NCBI GenBank assembly: GCA_024698045.1 | Contig: JAILRS010000038.1 | Location: 1-50,911 of the forward strand | Length of the DNA stretch: 50,911 nt | Reading direction: 5' to 3' | From: Selenomonadaceae bacterium | GTDB taxonomy: Bacteria > Bacillota > Negativicutes > Selenomonadales > Selenomonadaceae | Shown: piece by piece, positions 32,843 to 42,333 of the stretch | Layout: each line of letters opens with the position of its first letter | Position numbering within the stretch: position 1 is the first letter of the stretch | The notes under the pieces: generated by a model | Seen by the model: only the letters and a program-made list of their open reading frames with translations | Told to the model about the DNA's origin: nothing | Databases searched by the model: none | Position numbers and translations under genes: made by a program

Positions 32843-34012
32843 ATGTTTATCGTAATTGTTTCGCTGATTCTCGGTACGGTTATGGCTGTCGCGCTACTCT
32901 CGATAAAATTTCTCTTCAGCGAACATCTTGCCAAAAAGTTTTATAAAATCTTCGCGCTTGCCGACGCAACGATTATCGCGGTGATATTGGTCGGTTGGGC
33001 TGCTCGTTCACTCGTGCCGCAACTTTTTGTAACCGTCTTCGGCAATTGCGCAACCATATTTTTGATGACGCAGTTGATTTGCGGCATATTGGTATTGGGC
33101 GCGGTTATCATCAGATTTGTTTACCGTAAACTGCATAAGCCCAGTCCGTTCAATCCTGCGCGACGGCGTGCACTTGCTCACGGTTTGATTTTACCTGCGA
33201 TTGGTTTTGCCGCGTCCGTTTACGCCAATCGTATCGAAAAAAATTCCGACGTTGAAAATTTTTACGACGTCCCGATAAAAAATCTTCCGCCCGATTTGGA
33301 AGGCTTTCGCATTGCGCAAATCAGCGACATACATCTCGGCGCGTACTATTCCCTTGAGCGGCTCGAATCTCTACTGCAGAGAATTGCCGACAGTAAACCC
33401 GATTTGCTGGCGATAACGGGCGATATTTTCGACGACGTGCAAATGAATCCGGCGGCGGTTAAAATAGTCGACGCCTTCACCGATAAATTCAAATTCGGCA
33501 TTTACTACTGTCATGGCAATCACGAACATTTTCGCGGCATTCCCCAGATTGAAGCCGAATTGAACGAGACGAAAATTAATTGGCTGGTCAACGAAAACAG
33601 ATGTGTAACATCCAAACTTTATATCCTCGGCGTTGATTATCCCGATCGCGCTCCGATGATGTCCGCCAATGATGAGGAGCGTAAGGCGGCATTTCGTGCG
33701 GCGCGAAAAAATTACGTAGACAATGCCGAAGCCGGTATACCTACCGATGCCGTGAAAATTTTGTTAGCACATCATCCCGAATTTATCGACGACGGTGCGG
33801 AAAGAAAATTCGCATTGACTTTGACGGGACACACTCACGGTGGTCAAATCGGTTTGTTTGGCGTCCCGATTTTCCCCGTATTCAAATACACGCGCGGCAT
33901 TATCAAGAGCGGCGACAGTATCGGCTACGTTCATGTCGGTAACGGCAGTTGGTTCCCGTTCCGTTTAGGTTGTCCGCCCGAAATCGCTTACTTTACTTTG
34001 AGAGGTGTTTGA
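32843..34012 (+). CDS. Membrane-anchored metallophosphoesterase
   Basis: This 389-residue protein has an N-terminal part of about 120 residues with several hydrophobic segments and a basic linker (ARRRALAHG), then a calcineurin-like phosphoesterase domain. The metal motifs are QISDIHLG, ITGDIFDD, CHGNHEHFRG, LAHHPEF and LTGHTHGGQIG. This domain order matches the YkuE/YaeI group, some of which cleave UDP-diacylglucosamine; the true substrate here is not known. It is translationally packed between folD and the pseudouridine synthase gene. Confidence 0.88.
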   Translation: MFIVIVSLILGTVMAVALLSIKFLFSEHLAKKFYKIFALADATIIAVILVGWAARSLVPQLFVTVFGNCATIFLMTQLICGILVLGAVIIRFVYRKLHKPSPFNPARRRALAHGLILPAIGFAASVYANRIEKNSDVENFYDVPIKNLPPDLEGFRIAQISDIHLGAYYSLERLESLLQRIADSKPDLLAITGDIFDDVQMNPAAVKIVDAFTDKFKFGIYYCHGNHEHFRGIPQIEAELNETKINWLVNENRCVTSKLYILGVDYPDRAPMMSANDEERKAAFRAARKNYVDNAEAGIPTDAVKILLAHHPEFIDDGAERKFALTLTGHTHGGQIGLFGVPIFPVFKYTRGIIKSGDSIGYVHVGNGSWFPFRLGCPPEIAYFTLRGV

Positions 34013-34013
34013 T

Positions 34014-34724
34014 GTGGCGTTGATTCGTTTGCAGAAAATACTTTCGCAGGCGGGAATATGTTCGCGACGTGCGGCGGAAGAAATTATCACAAGCGGTCGC
34101 GTAACAGTCGACGGGAAAATCGTTACGGAATTGGGCGCGAAAGCCGATTCGGATAAGAATAAAATTCGCGTCGACGGGAAACTTTTGCCGACCGTTACCG
34201 ATAAAATTTACATCATGCTCAATAAACCGCGCGGCTATCTTAGCACGGTGCACGACGAACGCAATCGCAAGACCGTTATCGATTTATTGGGCGAAAATTT
34301 TTCCGAGCGTGTTTATCCCGTCGGGCGACTCGATTTAAATTCCGAAGGGCTGATTATTTTAACCAATGACGGACAACTTACCAACGCGCTTATCCATCCC
34401 CGTTACGAAGTACAGAAGACTTATCGCGTCAAACTTTGTGCGGCAATCACCGAGGAGGAATTGGATTTACTGCGCTCTGGTATCGAACTCGACGACGGTT
34501 TGACTGCTCCCGCGATTATCTACATGATTGATGACAGGACAATCGAAATAACGATTCACGAAGGACGCAATCGGCAGGTTAGGCGGATGTTCGCGGCTAT
34601 TGGTCACGACGTCAAAAGGCTCAAGCGAATTTCTTTTGCCGGGCTTACTTTATCGGGCTTGAAGGTCGGCGAATACAAATATCTGTCGCAAAATGAAATT
34701 GATATGCTCAAAAAATTTTTGTGA
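34014..34724 (+). CDS. rRNA pseudouridine synthase, RluB/RsuA family
   Basis: This 236-residue protein starts at the GTG at 34014, with AGAGGTG 7 bases upstream inside the end of the phosphoesterase gene. The N-terminal S4 RNA-binding domain (residues 3-60, IRLQKILSQAGICSRRAAEE) is followed by the synthase core with VGRLDLNSEGLIILTNDG, where D107 is the nucleophile, and HEGRNRQVRRMF. It isomerises a uridine in ribosomal RNA; in Firmicutes the closest group is RluB (23S), but the exact site cannot be read from sequence. Confidence 0.92.
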   Translation: MALIRLQKILSQAGICSRRAAEEIITSGRVTVDGKIVTELGAKADSDKNKIRVDGKLLPTVTDKIYIMLNKPRGYLSTVHDERNRKTVIDLLGENFSERVYPVGRLDLNSEGLIILTNDGQLTNALIHPRYEVQKTYRVKLCAAITEEELDLLRSGIELDDGLTAPAIIYMIDDRTIEITIHEGRNRQVRRMFAAIGHDVKRLKRISFAGLTLSGLKVGEYKYLSQNEIDMLKKFL

Positions 34725-34736
34725 GGCGTAGATAAC

Positions 34737-35969
34737 TTGAAACAAATAATAATCGTCGGCGGTGGCGCAGGCGGAATGATGGCGGCAATTCGTGCGGCTG
34801 AAAACGGTGCGCAGGTTACTTTGTTTGAGAAGATGAAAACCTTGGGGCGGAAGCTCGGCATAACCGGTAAAGGTCGCTGTAACATAACCAACATCGCCGA
34901 TAATCCCGAGATTGTCAAAAATATTGTCGGCAACGGTAAATTTCTGTTCAGTGCGCTGAAAAATTTTTCTTCAAGCGATACGGTTAATTTCTTTGAAAGT
35001 TTGGGTGTGGCGACGAAAGTAGAGCGCGGCGGAAGAATTTTCCCCGAAAGCGATAACGCTGCCGAAGTTATCGATGCACTGACAAAGCGTATGGCTTTTT
35101 TAGGTGTGGATGTCCGCACAAATTCGCCCGTCACCGAAATTTTAGCCGAGGGCAGAAAAATCCGCGGCGTATTGGTTGACGGGAAAATTATCGAGGCTGA
35201 TGCCGTGATTTTGGCTACGGGCGGCGAAAGTTATCCTGCGACGGGCTCCACGGGCGACGGCTTCCGATTCGCCAAACGTTTGGGGCATACCGTAACCAAT
35301 ATCCTTCCTGCGCTCGTGCCGCTCGAAATCGAGGAAGATTTTATTTCCGATTTGCAAGGTCTGTCGTTAAGAAATGTCCGCGTAAAACTTTTGGCGGACG
35401 GCGTACTCGTTGCCGAATTGTTCGGCGAAATGTTATTTACTCATTTCGGCGTGAGCGGCCCCGTTATCTTATCGCTCAGCAGACAAGCGGCTCAATTACT
35501 GGCACAAAAAAAATTCGTCGAATTGGAAATCAATTTAAAGCCGGCACTGTCGCCCGAACAATTAGACGCAAGAATTTTGCGCGACTTTGATAAATTCCGC
35601 CGTAAGGAAATAAAAAATGCTCTCGTCGATTTAATGCCCGTCAAATTGATTCCCGTTATTACCGATTTGGCTTATCTTGATGAAACCAAACGAGTTGACG
35701 AAATCACGCAAGCAGAACGCCGTAGGCTAGTCGATATTCTGCGCGGCGTACCCTTGACGGTCACTAAGACGCGCCCCATTACCGAGGCGATTGTTACCGC
35801 CGGCGGTATTTCCGTTAAGGAAATTAATCCGAAGACTATGGAATCAAAATTAGTGTCGGGACTTTTTATCGTGGGCGAAGTGGCTGACGTCGACGGCTTC
35901 ACGGGCGGATTCAATTTGCAAGCGGCTTGGGCTATGGGTAATGCCGCAGGTATTGCCGCCGCGCTTTGA
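34737..35969 (+). CDS. BaiN/HI0933-family NAD(P)/FAD-dependent oxidoreductase
   Basis: This 410-residue flavoprotein has a TTG start (SD gagg, 11-base spacing). It begins QIIIVGGGAGGMMAAIRAA, then has LGRKLGITGKGRCNITN, the family hallmark. Further on are VILATGGESYPATGSTGDG, TRPITEAIVTAGGISVKEI and GEVADVDGFTGGFNLQAAWAMG at the end. Function in most hosts is unknown; BaiN was linked to bile acid reduction in gut clostridia, which need not apply here. It follows the pseudouridine synthase by 12 bases. Confidence 0.9.
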   Translation: MKQIIIVGGGAGGMMAAIRAAENGAQVTLFEKMKTLGRKLGITGKGRCNITNIADNPEIVKNIVGNGKFLFSALKNFSSSDTVNFFESLGVATKVERGGRIFPESDNAAEVIDALTKRMAFLGVDVRTNSPVTEILAEGRKIRGVLVDGKIIEADAVILATGGESYPATGSTGDGFRFAKRLGHTVTNILPALVPLEIEEDFISDLQGLSLRNVRVKLLADGVLVAELFGEMLFTHFGVSGPVILSLSRQAAQLLAQKKFVELEINLKPALSPEQLDARILRDFDKFRRKEIKNALVDLMPVKLIPVITDLAYLDETKRVDEITQAERRRLVDILRGVPLTVTKTRPITEAIVTAGGISVKEINPKTMESKLVSGLFIVGEVADVDGFTGGFNLQAAWAMGNAAGIAAAL

Positions 35970-35988
35970 TTAATGTCAACAAAATAAA

Positions 35989-36017
35989 ACCCCATCGAAA
36001 TTAATCGGTGGGATTTT
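35989..36017. terminator. Bidirectional terminator between the BaiN-like gene and the GH4 gene
   Basis: The stem cccatcg / cggtggg with an 8-base loop is followed by gattttttatttt. The stem is the same as in the terminator at 16246-16279. Confidence 0.8.
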
Positions 36018-36046
36018 TTATTTTGATTCAATCGCAGGGGAATTAT

Positions 36047-37435
36047 TTACTTACCTTGCGCCAAAAGTTCGCGTACGGTTTCATCTTTGGGATAAACTCC
36101 CGCCGCCTTCAATGACTTGATTAAATCGGCGAACTGCGGCAAATATTTTTCATGTGCGACAAAAAGTTCGTGCAAAACTTTGATAGCATCGTCGCCGTTT
36201 TCGACCAGCGGATTTATATTGAACGCCTCGAGTACTGCGCCGTAATCGCCGCTCAAAGCCGCCTCGATAGTACATTCTTCCATAGCTTTCATAACTTGTA
36301 GCCAACCGCGTTCATGAGGTTTCATTTCGCCCCAGGCAAGAGGCTCGGCACCTTGGGCGGAAATCAGCGCAGAAATTTCGACAATCGTATCATTTGGGAG
36401 ACAAGGGATCGCGCCGTTATTTTCGGTGTTGACAACCATCATTTGACGTTTATTGTTGTAAATCGCGCTGATACATTCACAAGCCGCATCGCTGTAATAT
36501 GTTCCGCCGCGTTTTTCCAATTCGGGCGGTTTGGTTTTCAGTTCGGGATTTTTATACATCTCAAACAGTTTATCTTCGACTTCCTTAACACTTTCGGCGC
36601 GTGTTTCGTGTCTGTTAAAGTCATCCATCAAATGACCGAGCATTTCATTTTTCATGTAGTAATAGCGATGATAACCGCAAGGCAAGACGCCCGTCGTTTT
36701 CAATAAGTCGAGAGAAAATTTTGCCTGATAAATATTTTTGGGTGTACCACCGTCCGCATCGTTTATGTGCTCGATGAGTTTCTGCGTGACTTCCGTGCCG
36801 TTTTCGTCAAAAACTCTGTGCCAATGGAAGTGATTGATACCGGCGTAACGGTAATGAAGTTTATCGCTCGTAGTGCCGATTGTCGCAGGTTCTTTTTTTA
36901 TCGAGATAACGGGGACATTGCAAAGCCCGATACATTTTTTCCAGCCGAGTTTTCGGATAACCGTTTCGGTAATCATGCCGCTGGGATTGGTGAAATTAAT
37001 CAGCCAAGCCTCGGGACAAAGTTCGCGCATATCGTCGACAATCTGCTTTATGACGGGGATTGTACGGAAGGCCTTAAACATACCGCCGGCGCCGTTGGTT
37101 TCCTGCCCTATCATGCCGTAAGAAAGCGGAATCCGTTCATCTTTGATTCTGGCGTAGAGCAGACCGACGCGGAATTGTGTTGTAACAAAATCGGCGTCTT
37201 TCAATGCCTCGCGACGATTCAAAGTCAAATGCACTTCTACGGGATAACCTGCCGCCTTCCACATTCGTTTTGCGAAGTTGCCGACGATTTCCAATTTCTC
37301 TTTACCGTCTTCGATATCTACCAACCAAATTTCTTTTATCGGCAGTTCGGAGTAACGTTTGATGAAACCTTCCATTAATTCAGGCGTGTAACTGCTGCCG
37401 CCTCCAATCGAAACAACTTTTATGCCCTTTTTCAT
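36047..37435 (-). CDS. 6-phospho-beta-glucosidase-type glycoside hydrolase, family GH4
   Basis: This 462-residue NAD- and metal-dependent hydrolase starts MKKGIKVVSIGGGSSYTPEL, the GH4 dinucleotide-binding motif. GLCNVP carries the metal-ligand cysteine, INHFHWHRV the metal-ligand histidine, and TNPSGMITE is also typical. GH4 acts by redox chemistry at C3 on phosphorylated disaccharides brought in by PTS transporters. The closest types are phospho-beta-glucosidases (CelF/LicH); phospho-alpha-glucosidase is less likely. The ATG at 37435 is preferred to an upstream extension that would cover the promoter. No PTS genes lie next to it. The promoter at 37470-37498 is strong. Confidence 0.88.
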   Translation of the reverse strand: MKKGIKVVSIGGGSSYTPELMEGFIKRYSELPIKEIWLVDIEDGKEKLEIVGNFAKRMWKAAGYPVEVHLTLNRREALKDADFVTTQFRVGLLYARIKDERIPLSYGMIGQETNGAGGMFKAFRTIPVIKQIVDDMRELCPEAWLINFTNPSGMITETVIRKLGWKKCIGLCNVPVISIKKEPATIGTTSDKLHYRYAGINHFHWHRVFDENGTEVTQKLIEHINDADGGTPKNIYQAKFSLDLLKTTGVLPCGYHRYYYMKNEMLGHLMDDFNRHETRAESVKEVEDKLFEMYKNPELKTKPPELEKRGGTYYSDAACECISAIYNNKRQMMVVNTENNGAIPCLPNDTIVEISALISAQGAEPLAWGEMKPHERGWLQVMKAMEECTIEAALSGDYGAVLEAFNINPLVENGDDAIKVLHELFVAHEKYLPQFADLIKSLKAAGVYPKDETVRELLAQGK

Positions 37436-37469
37436 TAGTACCACATCCCCAAAGATTTTTACTGTGAAA

Positions 37470-37498
37470 ATCATACTATTGTTACTGCCGAGCGTCAA
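37470..37498 (-). promoter_or_regulatory. Promoter of the GH4 gene
   Basis: On the minus strand TTGACG (37493-37498) and TATGAT (37470-37475) are separated by 17 bases, 35 bases upstream of the ATG. Confidence 0.75.
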
Positions 37499-37525
37499 TG
37501 TATGAATATATCTAGGCAAACAAAA

Positions 37526-37560
37526 AATCCCCGTCGATTTGTACGGGGATTATTTTTTTT
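37526..37560 (-). terminator. Terminator of the GG-leader peptide gene
   Basis: The stem aatccccgt / acggggatt (9 bp, 8-base loop cgatttgt on the plus strand) is followed on the minus strand by TTTTTTG. It lies 12 bases downstream of the peptide gene's stop and just upstream of the GH4 promoter. Confidence 0.8.
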
Positions 37561-37572
37561 GGTATTGAGTTA

Positions 37573-37884
37573 TTAACGAAGTATATTTCCGCCTATTGCG
37601 TTCTTGATTTCTTCCAAAGTTGCGGGTTTGCCGGTACGATTGTAAATTTCAACGGCGGTATTTGCCGCATCGTAAGTCAAACTATATCTCTTCGGGCTGG
37701 TAAGTTTATTACCGTTTTGGTCTACCGAAGACCAAAGGAAAAATTCATCTTTGGCAAAGAAATGAGAATCAAGGGCAATACCTGCCGCTTTGTATTCGTC
37801 TTTGCTGTACATATTTGCATCGAATGTACCGCCGTTCACCTGATTGAGTTCCTCGAAGTTAAGCATTTCATTTTCCATCATCAT
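37573..37884 (-). CDS. Small protein with double-glycine-type leader, possible bacteriocin or RiPP precursor
   Basis: This protein has about 103 residues. The SD aaagga lies 9 bases before the ATG at 37884; another ATG at 37893 is too close. The N-terminus MMMENEMLNFEELNQVNGG is a good match to the leader cut by peptidase-containing ABC exporters (hydrophobic/acidic helix ending in GG). The remaining 84 residues are rich in aromatic and charged residues (HFFAKDEFFLW, SLTYDAANTAVEIY), with no cysteine and no recognised family. No C39-peptidase transporter, immunity or modification gene is nearby. It could be a non-bacteriocin secreted peptide. Both neighbours are housekeeping genes. Confidence 0.6.
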   Translation of the reverse strand: MMMENEMLNFEELNQVNGGTFDANMYSKDEYKAAGIALDSHFFAKDEFFLWSSVDQNGNKLTSPKRYSLTYDAANTAVEIYNRTGKPATLEEIKNAIGGNILR

Positions 37885-37973
37885 TGTTATCATTCCTTTC
37901 GGTTATTTTGTTTTGCATGCCTTATACGACACATGTTGAATTTCGTTACACCTGTCCAAAAAATTTTTACAAA

Positions 37974-38000
37974 AAAATCCCCGTCGCTTTGTACGGGGAT
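37974..38000 (-). terminator. Terminator of clpB
   Basis: The stem atccccgt / acggggat with loop cgctttgt is followed by TTTTTTT on the minus strand. It is almost the same sequence as the terminator at 37526-37560. Confidence 0.8.
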
Positions 38001-38022
38001 AAAATTCGGTGAACGTTTAAAA

Positions 38023-40644
38023 TTATTTGTCGAGCTTAACGGGTGTGGTTGCGCGGAAGACAAAATTTTTTCCGTCGAAATCTATCTCAACTATGTCGCC
38101 TTCTTTAACCACTCCGCCGATTATTTTCTTACTCAATTCCGTCTCTACGGTATGTGTTAAAAATCTGCGCAGAGGTCTGGCACCAAAGTTAGCATCGAAT
38201 CCCTTTTCGGCAAGTGCGTCGACTGCCTTCGCCGTCCATGTCAATTTTACGTTAATCTGTTTTTCGAGACGCGCACTCAAATTCTTCAACAGAATTTCGG
38301 CGATTGCTTTGACTTGATCTTTCGCCAAAGACTTAAAGACGACGATATCATCAATACGATTCAAAAATTCGGGACGGAAATAATTTTTCAACATGTCTTT
38401 GATAATCGATTCGGCTTCGGCGAATGCCTGATTAGTAATGAATCCGATTTTCGCACGCTGTAAAATTTCCTGCGAACCCAAATTGCTTGTCATGATGATA
38501 ACTGTATTTTTGAAGTTAACAACGCGTCCCTTACCGTCGGTTAATCTGCCGTCGTCGAGAATCTGCAAAAGTACGTTGAAAATATCGCGATGAGCCTTTT
38601 CGATTTCATCAAGCAAAATGACGCTGTAGGGGTGCCGTCTTACCGCCTCGGTGAGTTGACCGCCCTCATCATAGCCGACGTATCCGGGAGGCGCGCCGAT
38701 AAGTCTTGCAACAGTATGTTTTTCCATGTATTCACTCATGTCGACGCGAATGATACTGCGTTCGTCATCAAACAGAGCTTCCGCCAAAGTTTTCGCCAAT
38801 TCGGTTTTGCCGACGCCTGTGGGGCCGAGGAAGATAAACGAACCTATCGGGCGATTGGGATCTTTGATACCTGCACGCGCGCGCAATATTGCTTCGCTGA
38901 CAACTTTTACTGCCTCATCCTGACCTACAACGCGTTCATGAAGTGTATCTTCCAAATGCAAAAGTTTTTCGCGTTCGCCCGTCATCATCTTCGATACCGG
39001 TATGCCTGTCCATCTGCTTACGACTTTGGCGATATCTTCTTCGCCTACTTCCTCTTTCAGTAAACGACTGTCTTTTGATTGCGCGGCTATTTCCTCTTCA
39101 AATTTCTTGAGCGTATTTGTCAACTGCGGAAGTTTGCCGTATTTCAATTCGGAAGCCTTTTGCAAGTTGTAAGCGCGTTGAGCCTCTTCGATTTCACCGT
39201 TGACTGCATCGATTTCCTTTTTGATTGCACGTACACGCAAGATTGATTGTTTTTCCGCTTCCCATTTATCGCGCAAAACTTTTTCGCGTGATTTTAAATC
39301 TTTTATCTCCTCGACGATTGTATTTAACTTTTCTTTCGAGGCGGAATCACTTTCTTTTTTGAGTGCTTGTTCTTCGATTTCAAGTTGCATAATTTTGCGG
39401 CGTATCTCATCAATCGGCGCGGGTAATGATTCAATTTCCGTGCGCAATTTTGCCGCAGCTTCGTCGACCAAATCGATTGCCTTATCGGGTAAAAATCTGT
39501 CGGAAATATATCTATCGGAAAGAGTTGCCGCGCTGACAAGTGCCGCGTCGCGAATCCTTACGCCGTGATGTACTTCGTAGCGTTCTTTGATTCCGCGCAG
39601 AATCGAAATGGTATCTTCCACAGTCGGTTCGCCGACCATGACAGGTTGAAATCTACGCTCAAGTGCCGTATCTTTTTCGATATACTTGCGGTATTCGTTG
39701 AGTGTCGTCGCGCCGATACAACGCAATTCGCCGCGCGCCAACATTGGTTTCAAAATATTTCCGGCATCCATTGCGCCCTCTGCCTTACCTGCTCCGACAA
39801 CCGTATGCACTTCATCAATGAACAACAAAATTTGTCCGTCGGATTTTATAATCTCGTTGAGTACGGCTTTGAGACGCTCCTCGAATTCGCCGCGGAATTT
39901 CGCGCCGGCAATGAGCGAGCCCATGTCTAAAGCGTAGAGGGTTTTATTTTTCAGTGATTCGGGAACATCTCCGGCAACAATGCGTCGCGCCAAACCTTCG
40001 ACGATTGCGGTTTTACCTACACCGGGTTCGCCGATTAATACCGGATTATTTTTCGTACGTCTGCTCAAAATTTCGATTGTACGGCGAATTTCTTCATCGC
40101 GCCCGATAACCGGATCCAATTTGCTTGCACGAGCTGCCGCCGTCAAATCGCGCCCGAATTTAGACAAACTCTGATATGTTTCTTCGGGATTGTCGCTCGT
40201 GACATTTTGTTTACGGTTCTTCTTTATCGCCGCATCTATCTTGTCTTTATTCAGATTAAACCCTTTGGCAATTTCCTGTACTTCCTTTTTACCGTCGGTA
40301 GTCAACGATAATAACAAATGTTCGGTACTGATATACTCGTCTTTCATTGAGGCTGCATATTCGCGCGCCTTACCGATTACACGCGCCAAATCGACGCCCA
40401 TTGACAATCGCTCTTGTCCTTTGACCTGCGGAATTTTATTCAGTTCCGCTTCCAATCTCACTTTCAGCATCGGCAAATCCGTCTGACATTCTTGGAATAT
40501 CGTTGCCAATAATCCTTCGGGCTCCTTCGCCAATGCCAACATTAAATGAATCGAGTTAAATTCTTGATGATATTTCATTGCCGCCAATTGTTGCGCCGCC
40601 TGTATTGCTTGTGACGCTTTGGCCGTATATTTTTCTCCTGCCAT
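38023..40644 (-). CDS. clpB: Chaperone ClpB (AAA+ disaggregase)
   Basis: This 873-residue protein has two N-terminal Clp repeats (residues about 1-145), AAA domain 1 with [15 protein letters not shown] and [13 protein letters not shown], and a long middle coiled-coil domain (about 410-530), which marks ClpB rather than ClpC. AAA domain 2 has [17 protein letters not shown] and a C-terminal sub-domain [12 protein letters not shown]. It rescues aggregated proteins together with DnaK. The ATG has the SD gggagtga. A perfect -35 with a good -10 lies at 40693-40721; no CIRCE element is seen. Confidence 0.97.
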   Translation of the reverse strand: MAGEKYTAKASQAIQAAQQLAAMKYHQEFNSIHLMLALAKEPEGLLATIFQECQTDLPMLKVRLEAELNKIPQVKGQERLSMGVDLARVIGKAREYAASMKDEYISTEHLLLSLTTDGKKEVQEIAKGFNLNKDKIDAAIKKNRKQNVTSDNPEETYQSLSKFGRDLTAAARASKLDPVIGRDEEIRRTIEILSRRTKNNPVLIGEPGVGKTAIVEGLARRIVAGDVPESLKNKTLYALDMGSLIAGAKFRGEFEERLKAVLNEIIKSDGQILLFIDEVHTVVGAGKAEGAMDAGNILKPMLARGELRCIGATTLNEYRKYIEKDTALERRFQPVMVGEPTVEDTISILRGIKERYEVHHGVRIRDAALVSAATLSDRYISDRFLPDKAIDLVDEAAAKLRTEIESLPAPIDEIRRKIMQLEIEEQALKKESDSASKEKLNTIVEEIKDLKSREKVLRDKWEAEKQSILRVRAIKKEIDAVNGEIEEAQRAYNLQKASELKYGKLPQLTNTLKKFEEEIAAQSKDSRLLKEEVGEEDIAKVVSRWTGIPVSKMMTGEREKLLHLEDTLHERVVGQDEAVKVVSEAILRARAGIKDPNRPIGSFIFLGPTGVGKTELAKTLAEALFDDERSIIRVDMSEYMEKHTVARLIGAPPGYVGYDEGGQLTEAVRRHPYSVILLDEIEKAHRDIFNVLLQILDDGRLTDGKGRVVNFKNTVIIMTSNLGSQEILQRAKIGFITNQAFAEAESIIKDMLKNYFRPEFLNRIDDIVVFKSLAKDQVKAIAEILLKNLSARLEKQINVKLTWTAKAVDALAEKGFDANFGARPLRRFLTHTVETELSKKIIGGVVKEGDIVEIDFDGKNFVFRATTPVKLDK

Positions 40645-40692
40645 AATTTATCACTCCCATTGACCGGATTATTTTCTTATCGACAGCGCAAA

Positions 40693-40721
40693 TGATAAAC
40701 TCAAAATATCAAAATGTCAAT
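40693..40721 (-). promoter_or_regulatory. Promoter of clpB
   Basis: On the minus strand TTGACA (40716-40721) and TATCAT (40693-40698) are separated by 17 bases. A second TTGACC lies 8 bases further upstream (40725-40730), giving a pair of gtcaa half-sites on the plus strand that could bind a regulator. Confidence 0.75.
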
Positions 40722-40763
40722 AGGTCAATCAAAAATTTTATCGGTGAACAGTTACGCGGAAAG

Positions 40764-40792
40764 TTGCAGGAAAATTTTCTCGTTGGCAGAAT
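40764..40792 (+). promoter_or_regulatory. Possible promoter of lepB-pyrB-pyrC
   Basis: TTGCAG (40764-40769) and CAGAAT (40787-40792) are separated by 17 bases, about 40 bases before the lepB ATG. Both boxes are imperfect. Confidence 0.45.
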
Positions 40793-40831
40793 AGAAATTT
40801 GTTAACATGAAAAAGTTAGGGGACTTTATAA

Positions 40832-41356
40832 ATGGATTCGATAATCAGCCGTGAGGTAAAGAGCTGGATAATTTCATTGGTATCTGCGATTGTGGTTGCG
40901 CTACTCATCAGAACTTTTATAGTTGAATTGTATGTGGTGGACGGTCCCAGCATGCAACCAACACTACAGGATGGCGAACGACTTGTAGTGAACAAATTTA
41001 TTTACAACTTCCGAGAGCCGATTCGCGGCGAAGTTATAATCTTCCGCTATCCGCGCGATCATACACGGGACTTTATCAAGCGCGTTATTGCGGTAGGCGG
41101 CGATACCATTGAGATTAAAGACGGGCATGTCTACGTTAACGACGCGATAATCAACGAAGATTATATATCCGAGAAAACACGTACGGAATACCCGAAACAA
41201 ACAGTGCCCGAAGGTACACTTTTCGTCTGCGGAGACAATCGTCGCAATTCGCTCGATTCCCGTTTCCCCGATGTCGGTTTCGTACCGCTCTATCTCGTCA
41301 AGGGTAAAGCCTCGTTGATTTTCTGGCCTGTCGATAATTTTGCGGCATTGCCTTAA
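40832..41356 (+). CDS. lepB: Signal peptidase I
   Basis: This 174-residue membrane protease removes signal peptides. One N-terminal membrane helix (residues about 11-30) is followed by the catalytic serine in GPSMQPTL (S40) and the catalytic lysine in FIKRVIAVGGD (K83), plus the conserved CGDNRRNSLDSR. The short length is that of Gram-positive-type enzymes (SipS). The SD is aggggac. It is followed by pyrB after a gap of 29 bases and may be cotranscribed with it. Confidence 0.95.
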   Translation: MDSIISREVKSWIISLVSAIVVALLIRTFIVELYVVDGPSMQPTLQDGERLVVNKFIYNFREPIRGEVIIFRYPRDHTRDFIKRVIAVGGDTIEIKDGHVYVNDAIINEDYISEKTRTEYPKQTVPEGTLFVCGDNRRNSLDSRFPDVGFVPLYLVKGKASLIFWPVDNFAALP

Positions 41357-41385
41357 ATAACAATAACAGTGAAGGGGTGGACGCG

Positions 41386-42333
41386 TTGGAAAATATTTCT
41401 GAAGTCAGTCTGCTTGGTAAGAGTGTCGTTGCATTGGAAAATTTTACGCCCGAGGAAATTCGTCTGGTGCTCGATACCGCTTACGGTATGAAGAAAATAA
41501 TTTGTCGCGGCGGTGATAAAAAGTTATCGAATCTGCGCGGCAAAGCTATCATCAATTTGTTTTACGAACCGTCAACGAGGACGCGGACATCATTTGAGTT
41601 GGCAGGTAAATATCTCGGGGCAGATGTGGTAAGCATAAACAGCGGTACAAGTTCAATCGTGAAAGGCGAAAGTTTACGCGATACACTGCGCACGATTGAG
41701 GCAATGGGTGTCGATGCGATTGTCATGCGGCATAAGGCTGAGGGCGCGGCGGATTACGCAACAAAAGTTGTCAGCCCGGTAATAATCAACGCAGGTGACG
41801 GCGCACACGCTCACCCTTCGCAAGCGTTACTTGATTTGTTTACCATCGAGCAGAAAAAAGGACGTCTTGCCGGATTAAAAGTCGCGATTGTCGGCGATAT
41901 CCTTCACAGTCGCGTCGCCCGTTCCGATGTCTACGCCATGACCAAAATGGGAATTGATGTCCACATTGCAGGCTTTAAAACTTTGCTGCCGCGTTTCTTT
42001 GAGTTTGAGGGCGTCACGGTTCACGAGAATTTGGAGGACGCGATAAAAGATGCTGATGTCATCAACGTCCTGCGCATACAACTTGAAAGACAACAAGCCG
42101 GGCTGTTTCCTTCCACGCGCGAATATGCAAGAGTCTACGGCATTAACGAAGACAGATTGAAATTGGCAAAGGATGATGTTTTAATCCTACACCCCGGCCC
42201 TCAAAATAAAGGTCTGGAAATTTCTTCCGAAGTAACTTACTGCAAACAATCCGCGATACACGATCAAGTTCAAAACGGCGTAGCAATCAGAATGGCGTTA
42301 CTTGATTTGACATTGAACGGAGGGACGAAATAA
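41386..42333 (+). CDS. pyrB: Aspartate carbamoyltransferase catalytic subunit
   Basis: This 315-residue cytosolic enzyme makes carbamoyl-aspartate. The carbamoyl-phosphate loop FYEPSTRTRTSFE, then VKGESLRDT, HPSQALLDLFTI and ILHPGPQNKGLEI are all in place. The TTG at 41386 (MENISEVSLLGKS) is preferred because GAAGGGG lies 8 bases before it; a GTG at 41377 overlaps that SD. The last base of its stop is the first base of the pyrC ATG. No pyrI and no PyrR-type leader are seen. Confidence 0.94.
   Translation: MENISEVSLLGKSVVALENFTPEEIRLVLDTAYGMKKIICRGGDKKLSNLRGKAIINLFYEPSTRTRTSFELAGKYLGADVVSINSGTSSIVKGESLRDTLRTIEAMGVDAIVMRHKAEGAADYATKVVSPVIINAGDGAHAHPSQALLDLFTIEQKKGRLAGLKVAIVGDILHSRVARSDVYAMTKMGIDVHIAGFKTLLPRFFEFEGVTVHENLEDAIKDADVINVLRIQLERQQAGLFPSTREYARVYGINEDRLKLAKDDVLILHPGPQNKGLEISSEVTYCKQSAIHDQVQNGVAIRMALLDLTLNGGTK

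Noticed and set aside
40716..40730. Possible CtsR heat-shock operator before clpB
   Set aside because: Two gtcaa half-sites are present but 8 bases apart, whereas the CtsR repeat has a 10-base period and the form GGTCAAA; no CIRCE inverted repeat was found either.
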